Positions 1-9,175 of a stretch of 64,000 nt of DNA are shown piece after piece. Origin of the DNA: Pseudomonas sp. 7P_10.2_Bac1 (GTDB taxonomy: Bacteria > Pseudomonadota > Gammaproteobacteria > Pseudomonadales > Pseudomonadaceae); contig NZ_JANLNV010000059.1 in assembly GCF_025465935.1 (NCBI RefSeq), positions 62,001-126,000 on the forward strand, written 5' to 3'. Within the stretch, counting starts at the first letter, position 1. Every line of letters begins with the position of its first letter. A model generated the notes under the pieces. That model had not been told where the DNA came from. It was given only the letters and a program-made list of their open reading frames with translations, and did no database searches. Made by a program: the position numbers and the translations under genes.

Positions 1-1
1 G

Positions 2-646
2 GTGGGCCTGCATGCCCAGGCGCTGGTCGACGCCTTGATCCCGCTGAACATGCGCGAATACTCCATCGCCTCGATCCCGCAGGACGGCGTGTTGCAATTG
101 ATTGTGCGTCAGGAACGCCATCCCGATGGCAGCCTGGGCCTGGGCTCTGGTTGGCTGACCGAACACGCTCCCCTGGGTGCGGCGATCAGCCTGCGTATAC
201 GGCGCAACAGTGGCTTCCATCTGCCAGCCGAACCTTGCCCGCTGATCTTGCTGGGCAACGGCACCGGGCTTGCCGGGCTGCGCAGTTTGCTCAAGGCGCG
301 AATCCAGCAGGGTCAACAACCCAACTGGTTAGTGTTTGGCGAACGCAATGCGGCCCACGACTTTTATTGCCGCGAAGAGCTGCAAGGCTGGCTGGCCAGT
401 GGTGCGTTGACGCGACTCGACCTGGCGTTTTCCCGGGATCAGCCACAGAAGATTTATGTACAGGACCGGTTACGCGAGTCCGCTGAAGAACTGCGCCGCT
501 GGCTGGTCGACGGTGCGGCGATCTACATCTGCGGCAGCTTGAACGGCATGGCGTCTGGTGTGGATGAAGCGCTGGTTGACCTGCTGGGGGCCGAAGCGGT
601 GCAACGGCTGATTGAGCAAGGACGTTATCGCCGGGATGTGTATTGA
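2..646 (+). CDS. NADPH-flavoprotein reductase, C-terminal part (sulfite reductase flavoprotein-like), 5' truncated
   Basis: The 214 residues visible are the C-terminal ferredoxin-NADP reductase module of a flavoprotein. The NADP-binding motif ILLGNGTGLAGLR lies near residue 83. A YICGSLNGMASGV block lies near residue 174, and the chain ends in RYRRDVY, the usual C-terminus of CysJ/P450-reductase-type enzymes. Such modules pass electrons from NADPH through FAD. In Pseudomonas this type of C-terminus is often fused to a flavodoxin domain and sometimes to a PepSY membrane domain, but those parts lie before the window. The first codon here is internal. The family is clear; the physiological substrate is not. 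Confidence 0.8.
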   Translation: MGLHAQALVDALIPLNMREYSIASIPQDGVLQLIVRQERHPDGSLGLGSGWLTEHAPLGAAISLRIRRNSGFHLPAEPCPLILLGNGTGLAGLRSLLKARIQQGQQPNWLVFGERNAAHDFYCREELQGWLASGALTRLDLAFSRDQPQKIYVQDRLRESAEELRRWLVDGAAIYICGSLNGMASGVDEALVDLLGAEAVQRLIEQGRYRRDVY

Positions 647-860
647 GCACCGTACAGGCAGGAGGGTGTCTACCAAACCAGCGGCTATTTAAAACAGGGT
701 CGACACCCGGCGGTCTTTAATAGGCAACTGATGATGTAATCGAAGGTAATTAAAGATCTTTCTTACAGTCAGCGTTGTTATATCCGCACTTAGAGGGCTG
801 CAGAGAGGTATTAAAAAACTACTCTGAACGTGGCACATCAACTTTCACAGGGAAGTGAAA

Positions 861-1274
861 ATGCTGCCACGTCCGCCCCGCCCCACCCTTGAGCAACGCC
901 ATTTCGCCCGGCGTTTACGCGTCGAGCAAACCGACTGCGAGTTACACCTTTGGCAAAAAATACGCGCCAGACAATTGCTGAATCTGAAGTTCCGCCGCCA
1001 GCATCCCTGCCCGCCCTATGTGCTGGACATCTATTGTGTTGAGTTGAAGTTGGCCATTGAACTCGATGGCGGCCAGCATTTTGATGGGCAGTCGTTGGCC
1101 TATGACCGGCGTAGAACCGGTTACCTCCAAGGTTTGGGGATCACCGTGTTGAGGTTTGATAACCGGCAGGTGCTTGAGCAAATGAATGAGGTATTGGAAG
1201 AGGTGTATCGCGTGGCCGGGCGAATGTTAAAAGCGCCCTCACCCCAACCCTCTCCCGGAGGGAGAGGGGGCTGA
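861..1274 (+). CDS. DUF559 (Vsr-like endonuclease fold) protein
   Basis: A 137-residue protein of the DUF559 family, which shares the restriction-endonuclease-like fold of Vsr mismatch endonucleases. Family hallmarks seen are LRVEQTDCELHLWQKIR near the N-terminus, KFRRQHPCPPYVLDIYC, and ELDGGQHFDG, the presumed metal-binding core. I chose ATG 861 because AGGGAAG precedes it at good spacing; an in-frame GTG at 855 is the alternative. The last 13 codons (translating to APSPQPSPGGRGG) lie inside a REP-type repeat, so the natural C-terminus has been replaced or extended by the repeat. No methyltransferase or helicase partner is adjacent. The function of solitary DUF559 proteins is unknown. Confidence 0.8.
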   Translation: MLPRPPRPTLEQRHFARRLRVEQTDCELHLWQKIRARQLLNLKFRRQHPCPPYVLDIYCVELKLAIELDGGQHFDGQSLAYDRRRTGYLQGLGITVLRFDNRQVLEQMNEVLEEVYRVAGRMLKAPSPQPSPGGRGG

Positions 1275-1381
1275 CCGAGTCGTGTTTGGCATCTGCGCCA
1301 AGCCCAACAGACTGCAGCCAATCAACAGCCCCCCCCCAATCGGCTCCCTCTCCCTCCGGGAGAGGGCTGGGGTGAGGGGCT
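1234..1381. repeat. Inverted pair of REP-type elements (REPIN-like)
   Basis: The left arm (1234-1274) and right arm (1343-1381) are near-perfect inverted copies of a roughly 35-base element. Its core is CCCTCTCCC-GGAGGGAGAGGG, flanked by CCCTCACCCC on one side and GGGGTGAGGG on the other. Each arm is palindromic in itself, and about 75 bases separate them. The left arm forms the end of the DUF559 gene. The right arm lies between that gene and the 3' end of fruA, so it may also act as a transcription barrier between the two converging genes. Confidence 0.85.
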
Positions 1382-1427
1382 TGTGTCACGCCAAAATCCA
1401 ACAAGCCGCAATGACTCAGGCTGCGCC

Positions 1428-3164
1428 TTAACCCTTGGCCGTTTCCAGTGCCATGTCCACCGGCTCCGGGCGTTTGATCAAGGCATATACCACGGCTGTC
1501 ACCACACTACCGGCCACGATCGCCAGCAAGTACAGCAACGCATGGTTGATCGCATTCGGGATCAACAACACAAACAATCCGCCGTGCGGCGCCATCAGTT
1601 TGCAACCGAAATACATCGACAACGCACCTGTCAACGCGCCGCCCACGACGCTTGCAGGGATCACCCGCAGCGGATCTTTGGCCGCAAACGGGATCGCTCC
1701 TTCCGAGATAAAGCACAGCCCCAGCACCATCGCTGCCTTACCCGCTTCACGCTCGGTCTGGGCGAATTTGCGGCGTGCAATCAGAGTCGCGATGCCCAGG
1801 CCAATCGGTGGCACCATGCCCGCCGCCATGGTCGCAGCCATCGGTGCATAACTTTGCGAAGCCAGCAAACCCACCGAAAACGCATACGCTGCCTTGTTGA
1901 TGGGGCCGCCCAAGTCGACACACATCATGCCGCCCAGCAACACGCCCAGCAGGATCGCGTTAGTGGTGCCCATGCTGTCCAGGAAGTGCGTCAGGCCTTC
2001 GAGCATGCCAGCCACGGGCTTGCCGACTACGTAGATCATCACCAGGCCAGTGAACAGGCTGGCAAACAACGGGATGATCAAAATCGGCTTCAGCGCTTCC
2101 AGGCTTTGCGGCAAGCGCGCATAACGATTGATCGCCTTGGCGCAGTAACCGGCAATAAAACCGGCAATGATCCCGCCAATAAAGCCGGCCCCCAAGGTGC
2201 TCGCCAACAAACCGCCAATCATCCCCGGCGCCAGGCCCGGACGGTCGGCAATCGAGTAGGCGATATAACCCGCCAGCAACGGCACCATCAATTTGAACGC
2301 CGCATCACCGCCAATTTGCATCAACGCCGCAGCCAGGGTGCCGGGCTCTTTATAAGCAGTAATGCCAAACACAAAGGACAGCGCAATCAGCAAACCACCC
2401 GCCACCACCATCGGCAGCATGAACGACACGCCGGTCAGCAGGTGTTTGTAAACGCCGGTTTTTTCTTGCTTGGCCGGTGCCGAAGCTCCCGTTGCCGCGC
2501 TCTCTTGCCGACCTTCGGCCAGGGCTTTGTTCAACGTGGCTTCTGCCTGTTTAAGCGCAATGCCGGTGCCGCAACGGTAGATTTTCTTGCCTGCAAAACG
2601 CTCGGCCGGGACTTCAATATCAGCCGCCAGCAACACCACGTCCGCCTCGCTGATGGCCTGCGCACTCAATGGGTTGCGTGCGCCAACCGAGCCCTGGGTC
2701 TCGACCTGCAGCTCGTAGCCCAGACGCTTGGCCGCCTGTTGCAGCGCTTCAGCCGCCATAAAGGTGTGGGCCACTCCGGTCGGGCAAGCGGTCACCGCAA
2801 CGATTTTCGGTGTATGCGCTGCCGAGGCTGGCGCAACGGCAAGTTCCGGGGTGGTGTACACCTCGGCTTCTTTGACCCCGCGCAGCAATACCGCTTCGAC
2901 GTCTTGCAGAGCCTGGGCCGGGCTGCTCTGGAACACCCGCTTGCCGATAAAACGCTGCAGATCTAGCGGTGTGCTGCTGACCACCAGCACCCACTCCGCT
3001 TCATCGATGGTTGCCTTGGACAACTGACGTTCCGGGTGTTTGGGGTCATGCACTTCAACGCTGGTACTCCACCCCTGGCGCTGTGCAGCGGCATCAAGCA
3101 AGCGGGCGCACAGTACGCTGGTGACCATGCCGTTAGGGCAACCCGTCACAATGGCTAATTTCAT
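1428..3164 (-). CDS. fruA: Fructose-specific PTS permease, EIIB'BC (FruA)
   Basis: A 578-residue membrane permease that imports fructose and phosphorylates it to fructose-1-phosphate. The N-terminus carries two IIB-like domains: a degenerate one with Cys9 (VTGCPNG) and the functional one with the phospho-cysteine motif TACPTGVAHTF (Cys127). A linker rich in Ala and Gln leads to a polytopic IIC domain from about residue 235 on. It is the last gene of the fruB-fruK-fruA operon, 11 bases after fruK. Phosphate is expected to come from FruB. Length and domain order match Pseudomonas FruA. Confidence 0.97.
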   Translation of the reverse strand: MKLAIVTGCPNGMVTSVLCARLLDAAAQRQGWSTSVEVHDPKHPERQLSKATIDEAEWVLVVSSTPLDLQRFIGKRVFQSSPAQALQDVEAVLLRGVKEAEVYTTPELAVAPASAAHTPKIVAVTACPTGVAHTFMAAEALQQAAKRLGYELQVETQGSVGARNPLSAQAISEADVVLLAADIEVPAERFAGKKIYRCGTGIALKQAEATLNKALAEGRQESAATGASAPAKQEKTGVYKHLLTGVSFMLPMVVAGGLLIALSFVFGITAYKEPGTLAAALMQIGGDAAFKLMVPLLAGYIAYSIADRPGLAPGMIGGLLASTLGAGFIGGIIAGFIAGYCAKAINRYARLPQSLEALKPILIIPLFASLFTGLVMIYVVGKPVAGMLEGLTHFLDSMGTTNAILLGVLLGGMMCVDLGGPINKAAYAFSVGLLASQSYAPMAATMAAGMVPPIGLGIATLIARRKFAQTEREAGKAAMVLGLCFISEGAIPFAAKDPLRVIPASVVGGALTGALSMYFGCKLMAPHGGLFVLLIPNAINHALLYLLAIVAGSVVTAVVYALIKRPEPVDMALETAKG

Positions 3165-3175
3165 GGATATCCCTC

Positions 3176-4120
3176 TTATTCTGTTGCCAGAGTGCTGACG
3201 TTGACGGCGCTTTCGAGCGTCGCCAATTGCACCGCATCGCTGATGCCGAAACCTATTTGGGTGACTGCCATGGCCGCAATGGCGGTGGCAGTGCGCAAGG
3301 TCTGCTCCGGGCTGTGGCCGCTGATCAGGCCGTGCACCATGCCAGCCAGCAATGAGTCACCCGCGCCAACCGTACTCGCCACGCGGACTTTGGGAGGTAT
3401 CGCCTGCATGGAGGGTGTCCCTGGGCTGAACCAATTCACGCCTTGGGCTCCATGCGAGATCACAACATGCACGACCCCTTGAGTCTGTAACTGGGTGGCG
3501 GCGGATACTTGGGCGTCCAGGCTACTGATCGCACTGCCCAGCACTTCGCTGAGTTCTTCAGCATTAGGTTTGACCAGCCACGGACCTGCACGCAGGCCTT
3601 CTTTCAAGGCCTCACCGCTGGTGTCCAGGATCACTTTCAAGCCGAATGCCTTGAGCCGCAGCACCAACTCCCGCAGCCACTGCGCTGTGATGCCACGCGG
3701 CAGGCTGCCGGCCACCACCACCGCGTCATGGCTGGCCGCAATGTGATCGAGTTTGTCGAGCAAGGCCTGTTGCGCCAGCTCACTGACCTGCGGCCCAGGG
3801 CCGTTGATGTCCGTGACGCGGCCATTGTCTTCGGCCAGCTTGATGTTGCTGCGGGTTTCGCCCGGCACACGAATGAACGCGTCGGCAAAACCACGGCGCT
3901 GGAACAGCGCCTCAAAAGCCTGTTGATTGTCCTCACCCAGAAATCCGCTGACGGTCAGCGAGTGCCCCAGGTCCGCCAGCACTTGTGCCACGTTGAGGCC
4001 TTTGCCAGCGGCATGGCTCAACAGAGCCTGGCTGCGGTTCACCTCGCCAGGTGCCAGTTGCGGCACGCGCACGGTCAGGTCCAGTGCCGGGTTTAGGGTG
4101 ATTGTGAGAATCCTGGCCAT
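3176..4120 (-). CDS. fruK: 1-phosphofructokinase
   Basis: A 314-residue PfkB-family sugar kinase that converts fructose-1-phosphate to fructose-1,6-bisphosphate, the step after PTS uptake. Seen are the substrate-binding motif AAGKGLNVAQVL near residue 37 and the C-terminal ATP/anion-hole motif STVGAGDSLLAG with the catalytic Asp. The start ATG shares one base with the fruB stop codon (TAATG), so translation of the two is probably coupled. Confidence 0.97.
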   Translation of the reverse strand: MARILTITLNPALDLTVRVPQLAPGEVNRSQALLSHAAGKGLNVAQVLADLGHSLTVSGFLGEDNQQAFEALFQRRGFADAFIRVPGETRSNIKLAEDNGRVTDINGPGPQVSELAQQALLDKLDHIAASHDAVVVAGSLPRGITAQWLRELVLRLKAFGLKVILDTSGEALKEGLRAGPWLVKPNAEELSEVLGSAISSLDAQVSAATQLQTQGVVHVVISHGAQGVNWFSPGTPSMQAIPPKVRVASTVGAGDSLLAGMVHGLISGHSPEQTLRTATAIAAMAVTQIGFGISDAVQLATLESAVNVSTLATE

Positions 4121-6984
4121 TACAACGCCTCTACCAATGCACGGACTTCGTCCGGACTGCCGACGCTCAGGGCCTGTTCGGCCAGGGTTTTAAGACGTTC
4201 CATGTTCAATTCACGTACTCGCGCTTTCACTTCTGGGATACTGCGTGCCGACACGCTGAGTTCATCCACACCGATGCCCACCAGCACTGGCACTGCCAGC
4301 GGATCGGCCGCCAATTCACCACAGACACCCACCCATTTGCCGTGGGCATGGGCTGCTCGCACGGTGATGTCGATCAGTTGCAGCACCGCCGGGTGCAAGC
4401 CGTCTGCCTGCGCTGACAAGGTCGGGTGGCCACGGTCGATGGCCAATGTGTATTGCGTTAAATCATTGGTGCCGACACTGAAGAAGTCGACTTCCTTGGC
4501 CAGCACCGGAGCCAGCAAGGCGGCCGATGGCACTTCTATCATGATCCCCAATTGCAGGTCGGCCACCGGGATCTCCAGACGCAGACGCTCTGTCATGTCC
4601 CGCGCCGCACGCCACTCCGCCACACTGCCAACCATCGGGAACATGATGCGCAACGGCCGGTTGTCCGCCGAGCGCAACAAGGCGCGCAACTGGCTTTCCA
4701 TGACCTGCGGGCGTTGCAGGGTCAGGCGGATGCCGCGGACCCCGAGAAACGGGTTTTCTTCTTTCGCGATGGGCCAGTACGGCAGCGGCTTGTCACCGCC
4801 CACGTCCAGGGTCCGGACCACCAGGGGCCGACCTTGCAGGTCGTCCAGTACACGGCGGTACTCGGCTTCCTGGGTGGCTTCGTCCGGCGCCTGGGAATGG
4901 GCCATGAAAATCAGTTCGGTGCGTAGCAGGCCAATGCCTTCGGCGCCCTGCTCAACCGCGCCGGCAACGCCTTTGCTCTCACCGATGTTGGCAAACACTT
5001 CAATCGCATGCCCGTCCGCAGTCACGGCAGGTTGATGGCGCAACTCAGAGGCGGCCAACAGGCGCTGCTCGCGGCTGTCGCGCTCATCGGTGGCGCGCTG
5101 CAAGGCATCCGCATCGGGGGCCACGTGCAAACGACCGCGCTGGCCGTCGATCAACAATTGCGTGCCCGGCTCCAGCAACAGTACAGCGTCGCCTGCGCCT
5201 ACCAGGGCCGGTATCCCCAGGGCTCGAGCGACGATAGCGCTGTGCGCGGTAGCACCGCCACGTGCAGTCAAGATGCCCGCCACCCGCACCGGGTCCAGAC
5301 GCGCTACGTCCGAGGGGCCGACTTCATCCATCACCAGCACGTAGGGCTGATCGGGTTCGGCCAGGGTCTGGACGCCACACAACTGCGCCAGCACGCGACG
5401 GCCAATGTCACGCAAGTCCGCCGCACGCTCAGCCAACAGCGCGTCCTGCAATGACTCTTGTTGACGGGCGGCCGCTTCGATCACCGCCATCCAGGCCGCT
5501 TCGGCGCTTTCGCCTTGCTTGAGACGCGAACTGACTTCGTCGGTCAGTTCCGGATCATCGAGCATCTCCTGATGGGTGATGAAAATTTCGCGGATGGCCT
5601 TGGACTGACTGCGCTGGATCAGCTTTTCGATGTCTTGGCGCACCTCATTGATGGCGCTTTGCAGGCGTTCACGCTCAACCGCAGATGACTCGCCACGCAG
5701 GGGGTAATCGAACACTTGCAGCACCTGGATGTGCGCCGGGCCAATGGCAATCCCTGGCGACGCCGGCACGGCGTGAATGACGCTGCCGGCAACGGGGGCC
5801 GCCACCGCAGCGGTCATATCGGCCTGGGCCGGTGCGGATTCGCTGTGCTGCGCCAGCGGCTCGACCTCTTCGCCAAGGCCTTCTTCAACCGCAGCCAAAA
5901 TAGCCGGCAAGGCGTCATCGGCGACCGACGGTTCGGCGACAAATTCCAGCACCTGGCCACGGCGCGCACCGAGGCTGAGCAGTTTGCTCAAGCTCTTGGC
6001 AGACACCGCGCTGCTCTCTTGGCCATCGATGATGCGCACACGAATATCGCCGTCAAAACCCTTGGCCAATTGCGCGAGGATCTTGGCCGGGCGGGCATGC
6101 AAACCATGGGCGTTGGCCAGGGTGATACGGGCACTCGGCCAGTCTGCCGGCAGCTCGCCGCCCAAAGCCTCAAGCACTGCGCGGCGGCTGGTGGCACGCC
6201 CCAATTCTTGACCGCGCCCTTCTATTAATAACGCGCACAGACGTTCCAGCAGCGCCTGATGCGCTTCGCCCAAGCTGGCCAGGCAGAACAGCCCGCTGAG
6301 CGGCTGGCCCAAATAGCGAATGGGTTTGTCTGGGGTGACAAAGGCCAGCCCAGGGCGTTTGACCGTTTGCTCACTGTGCAGCCACCACAGGCCATCACCC
6401 AGCGGCAGCGCCTGGGCCTGTTGCAACACGGCGGCAAATCCGTTGCTCACGCAGTCAGCCTGGCGCAGCAAACGCGCGCCGCGCCAGACCAACTCTTCAA
6501 AGTCATCGGCTGACACGCCAAGGCCAATCATCTGAGCGTCCAGTGCAAGTTCTTGCGGGGCGCCTTGCAGCAATTTGAGCAACGCCTCAGGTGAACTGGC
6601 GCGCCGCAGGGCCTCGCCTAAATCGGTTTCGCCCAGCGCCCGGGTCAGCAACTGCAATAGCCGCAGGTGTTCGTCAGACTTGGCCGCAATACCAATGGCC
6701 AGGTAAACAATGTGTCCATCCCCCCAATCCACGCCCTGTGGAAACTGCAATAGGCGCACGCCGGTGGTGTACACCAGGTCACGGGTTTCAGGAGTGCCAT
6801 GGGGGATTGCAATACCTTGCCCCAAAAAGGTTGAGCCCTGAGCCTCACGCGCTTGCAAGCCATTCAGATAACCTTCGGCCACCAAACCATCGGCAACCAG
6901 TTTATCGGCGAGTAAATGCAGCGCCGCAGACTTGTCCACAGCCGTTTGGCCCATGGAAATCTGCTCTTTAGTGAGCTCGAGCAT
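4120..6984 (-). CDS. fruB: Fused PTS EIIA(Fru)-HPr-Enzyme I phosphoryl carrier
   Basis: A 954-residue multidomain cytoplasmic protein that carries phosphate from PEP to FruA. It has an EIIA domain with phospho-His62 (GIAIPHGT), a linker, an HPr domain with His296 (GLHARPA), and an Enzyme I part with phospho-His581 (GGATAHS) and the C-terminal PEP-binding barrel ending in WVGVCGELA. The start at 6984 is set by AAAAGGAGA seven bases upstream; the reading frame is open 8 codons further, but nothing supports initiation there. It is first in the fruBKA operon and divergent from cra, with a Cra operator between. Pseudomonas relies on this fused protein because it lacks the general glucose PTS. Confidence 0.97.
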   Translation of the reverse strand: MLELTKEQISMGQTAVDKSAALHLLADKLVADGLVAEGYLNGLQAREAQGSTFLGQGIAIPHGTPETRDLVYTTGVRLLQFPQGVDWGDGHIVYLAIGIAAKSDEHLRLLQLLTRALGETDLGEALRRASSPEALLKLLQGAPQELALDAQMIGLGVSADDFEELVWRGARLLRQADCVSNGFAAVLQQAQALPLGDGLWWLHSEQTVKRPGLAFVTPDKPIRYLGQPLSGLFCLASLGEAHQALLERLCALLIEGRGQELGRATSRRAVLEALGGELPADWPSARITLANAHGLHARPAKILAQLAKGFDGDIRVRIIDGQESSAVSAKSLSKLLSLGARRGQVLEFVAEPSVADDALPAILAAVEEGLGEEVEPLAQHSESAPAQADMTAAVAAPVAGSVIHAVPASPGIAIGPAHIQVLQVFDYPLRGESSAVERERLQSAINEVRQDIEKLIQRSQSKAIREIFITHQEMLDDPELTDEVSSRLKQGESAEAAWMAVIEAAARQQESLQDALLAERAADLRDIGRRVLAQLCGVQTLAEPDQPYVLVMDEVGPSDVARLDPVRVAGILTARGGATAHSAIVARALGIPALVGAGDAVLLLEPGTQLLIDGQRGRLHVAPDADALQRATDERDSREQRLLAASELRHQPAVTADGHAIEVFANIGESKGVAGAVEQGAEGIGLLRTELIFMAHSQAPDEATQEAEYRRVLDDLQGRPLVVRTLDVGGDKPLPYWPIAKEENPFLGVRGIRLTLQRPQVMESQLRALLRSADNRPLRIMFPMVGSVAEWRAARDMTERLRLEIPVADLQLGIMIEVPSAALLAPVLAKEVDFFSVGTNDLTQYTLAIDRGHPTLSAQADGLHPAVLQLIDITVRAAHAHGKWVGVCGELAADPLAVPVLVGIGVDELSVSARSIPEVKARVRELNMERLKTLAEQALSVGSPDEVRALVEAL

Positions 6985-7123
6985 GCGTTCTCCTTTTCCG
7001 ACGCTCAACGGCGCACGGTATTGTTTTGAATTATGTCAGCTTAGGCCGCTCTCCCTAGAGTGTGTCAGCAGATGTGTGGCAAGCACGCTGCTGTCGTAGG
7101 AAAATGCCTTAAATCATGCAGGC

Positions 7124-7135
7124 TGAAACGTTTAA
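7124..7135 (-). promoter_or_regulatory. Cra (FruR) operator upstream of fruB
   Basis: The minus strand reads TTAAACGTTTCA, exactly the operator reported for the fructose repressor Cra at the fruB promoter of P. putida. It lies 140 bases upstream of the fruB start and 190 bases upstream of cra, between the divergent genes. Relief by fructose-1-phosphate is known for the family; that it acts here is inferred. Confidence 0.85.
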
Positions 7136-7325
7136 TCAAGAAAGGACGGCACGTTACTGCATAATCGCTCGCGCTTGAAGCCCAACCTGTCGGTTTGATC
7201 GAAGTCAACCGGACGATGTTGCAAAAAAATACAGTGACTACAAGGCAGACGATGATCGACTGCCGTAATCGGTTAGGATTGACCACAATGTCGACACGTA
7301 CTACAAAAAATAAGGAATTTTCGGC

Positions 7326-8315
7326 GTGAAGCTCAGTGATATTGCACACCTTGCAGGGGTTTCGGTGACTACCGCCAGCTATGTCATCAATGGCAAGGCC
7401 GAGCAGCAGCGCATCAGCAGCAGCACGGTCGAGCGCGTACGCGCTGTTGTCGAGGAGCATGGATTTACTCCCAACCCACAAGCCGCAGGCCTGCGCAGCC
7501 GGCACACGCGCACACTGGGTTTTATTCTCCCGGACCTCGAAAACCCGAGTTATGCACGCATCGCCAAGCAGCTTGAACAAGGCGCCCGTGCCCGTGGCTA
7601 TCAATTGCTGATTGCCAGCTCAGATGACGCCCCCGACAGCGAGCGCCAGTTACTCAAACTGTTTCGTGCACGCCGCTGTGATGCGCTGTTCGTGGCCAGC
7701 TGCTTGCCGCCGGAAGACGACAGCTACCGTCAACTGCAGGACCTGGGCCTGCCAATCATTGCGATTGACCGAACACTGGAGCCTGCGCGCTTCTGCTCGG
7801 TGATCAGCGACGACTGCGAGGCCAGCCTGCAACTGACTCGTAGCCTGTTGAAACCCGTGCCTCAGCAAATTGCACTGATCGGCGCACGCCCCGAGTTGAG
7901 CATCAGCCAGGCCCGTGCCGCCGGATTCAAGCAGGCACTGGAAGGATTTGAGGGTGAAATCCTGATCGAACACGGCGCAGCCTTCAGCCGAGAGTGCGGC
8001 CGACGCATCATTGACGAACTGCTGGAGCGTTTGGGGCATTTTCCTGAAGCGCTGGTCACAACCTCCTACGTGCTGCTGCAAGGCATGTTCGATGCCTTGC
8101 AGGAACACCCGGACCAAAAGCCGCCGCTGCGCCTGGCCACCTTTGGTGACACTCAGTTGCTGGACTTCCTGCCGCTGCCGGTCAATGCCATGGGCCAACA
8201 GCACCAGTTGATTGCCGAAAAAGCCTTGGAGCTGGCGTTGGCGGCTATTGAAGAACGACGCTACGAACCGGGCATCCGGGCCATTGCCCGTACCTTCAAA
8301 CAACGCATTCAGTAG
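7326..8315 (+). CDS. cra: LacI-family fructose catabolite repressor/activator
   Basis: A 329-residue LacI/GalR regulator. The N-terminal helix-turn-helix is MKLSDIAHLAGVSVTTASYV with the hinge region following, then a periplasmic-binding-protein-like effector domain. It begins at a GTG preceded by AAGGAATTTTCGGC. Its place next to fruBKA and the perfect Cra operator in the divergent promoter identify it as Cra/FruR, which in Pseudomonas is a local regulator of the fru operon rather than a global one. The gene ends 9 bases before the TatD gene. Confidence 0.93.
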   Translation: MKLSDIAHLAGVSVTTASYVINGKAEQQRISSSTVERVRAVVEEHGFTPNPQAAGLRSRHTRTLGFILPDLENPSYARIAKQLEQGARARGYQLLIASSDDAPDSERQLLKLFRARRCDALFVASCLPPEDDSYRQLQDLGLPIIAIDRTLEPARFCSVISDDCEASLQLTRSLLKPVPQQIALIGARPELSISQARAAGFKQALEGFEGEILIEHGAAFSRECGRRIIDELLERLGHFPEALVTTSYVLLQGMFDALQEHPDQKPPLRLATFGDTQLLDFLPLPVNAMGQQHQLIAEKALELALAAIEERRYEPGIRAIARTFKQRIQ

Positions 8316-8324
8316 GTTGAGTGC

Positions 8325-9110
8325 ATGCCACTGATTGACACCCACACTCACCTCGACTTCCCGGACTTCGATCCCGACCGCGCGTCATTGCTGGCGCGCA
8401 GCCGGGCGCTGGGGGTCGCAAAGATGGTGGTGCTAGGGGTCTGCCAGGACAATTGGCAACGTCTATGGGATCTGGTTGAAAGCGATCGCCAGTTGTATGG
8501 CGCCTTGGGTTTGCACCCGGTGTATCTCGATCAGCATCGCCCTGAGCATGTGCGTGAACTCGGGGAGTGGCTGGAGCGTCTGGCCGGGCATCCACAGTTA
8601 TGCGCGGTCGGCGAAATCGGCCTCGACTACTTTTTGCCTGACCTGGACCGTGATGCTCAGCAGCATCTGTTTGAAGCGCAACTGCAACTGGCGGCCGAGG
8701 CCAACCTCCCGGCGTTGCTGCATGTTCGTCGCAGCCATGCACCGGTCATCGCCACGCTGAAGCGCTTTAAGCTAAAGCGCGGCGGGATCATCCATGCCTT
8801 TGCGGGCAGTCGTGAGGAAGCCCGCGAATACATCAAGCTGGGGTTCAAGTTGGGGCTGGGCGGCGCAGCCACCTGGCCACAAGCCTTGCGCCTGCGCAAA
8901 GTCCTCGCTGACGTGCCGTTGGCGTCCATCGTGCTGGAAACCGACTCGCCCGATATGGCGCCGTTCATGTACCCCAATCAACGCAACAGCCCGGAGCACT
9001 TGCCAGCTATTTGTGAAGCGCTGGCGCAAGTGATGGGGATAAACGCCGAGGTGTTGGCCGAGGCCAGTACGGCGAATGCGTGTGAGGTGTTTGGCTGGGA
9101 AACTAACTAA
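8325..9110 (+). CDS. TatD-family metal-dependent hydrolase
   Basis: A 261-residue TIM-barrel hydrolase of the TatD/YcfH family, whose members are 3'-5' DNA exonucleases or related deoxyribonucleases. Metal ligands are seen in DTHTHLDF at the N-terminus, GEIGLDYF near residue 90, LLHVRRSH, IHAFAGS and LETDSPDM. It follows cra with a 9-base gap and probably shares its transcript, but no functional link to fructose use is known. Which TatD paralogue it represents cannot be told from the sequence. Confidence 0.9.
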   Translation: MPLIDTHTHLDFPDFDPDRASLLARSRALGVAKMVVLGVCQDNWQRLWDLVESDRQLYGALGLHPVYLDQHRPEHVRELGEWLERLAGHPQLCAVGEIGLDYFLPDLDRDAQQHLFEAQLQLAAEANLPALLHVRRSHAPVIATLKRFKLKRGGIIHAFAGSREEAREYIKLGFKLGLGGAATWPQALRLRKVLADVPLASIVLETDSPDMAPFMYPNQRNSPEHLPAICEALAQVMGINAEVLAEASTANACEVFGWETN

Positions 9111-9118
9111 AACTTTGT

Positions 9119-9170
9119 AGGAGCGAGCTTGCCTCGCGATCTTTTAAACCAGCAAAAGATCGCGAGGCGA
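9119..9170. repeat. Palindromic repeat, AAAAGATCGC family
   Basis: A 15-base perfect inverted repeat (GCCTCGCGATCTTTT, 9131-9145, and its complement at 9154-9168) with an 8-base loop, preceded by TAGGAGCGAGCTT. It sits between the convergent TatD and ampE genes and may serve as a shared terminator. Related copies occur at 47046-47118, 52175-52210 and 53121-53177. Confidence 0.8.
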
Positions 9171-9175
9171 AGGGC

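Noticed and set aside
1383-2966. 527-codon open frame on the plus strand opposite fruA
   Set aside because: It lies antisense to the clear fruA gene, has a His/Arg/Gln-rich composition typical of a shadow frame in GC-rich DNA, and no ribosome site.
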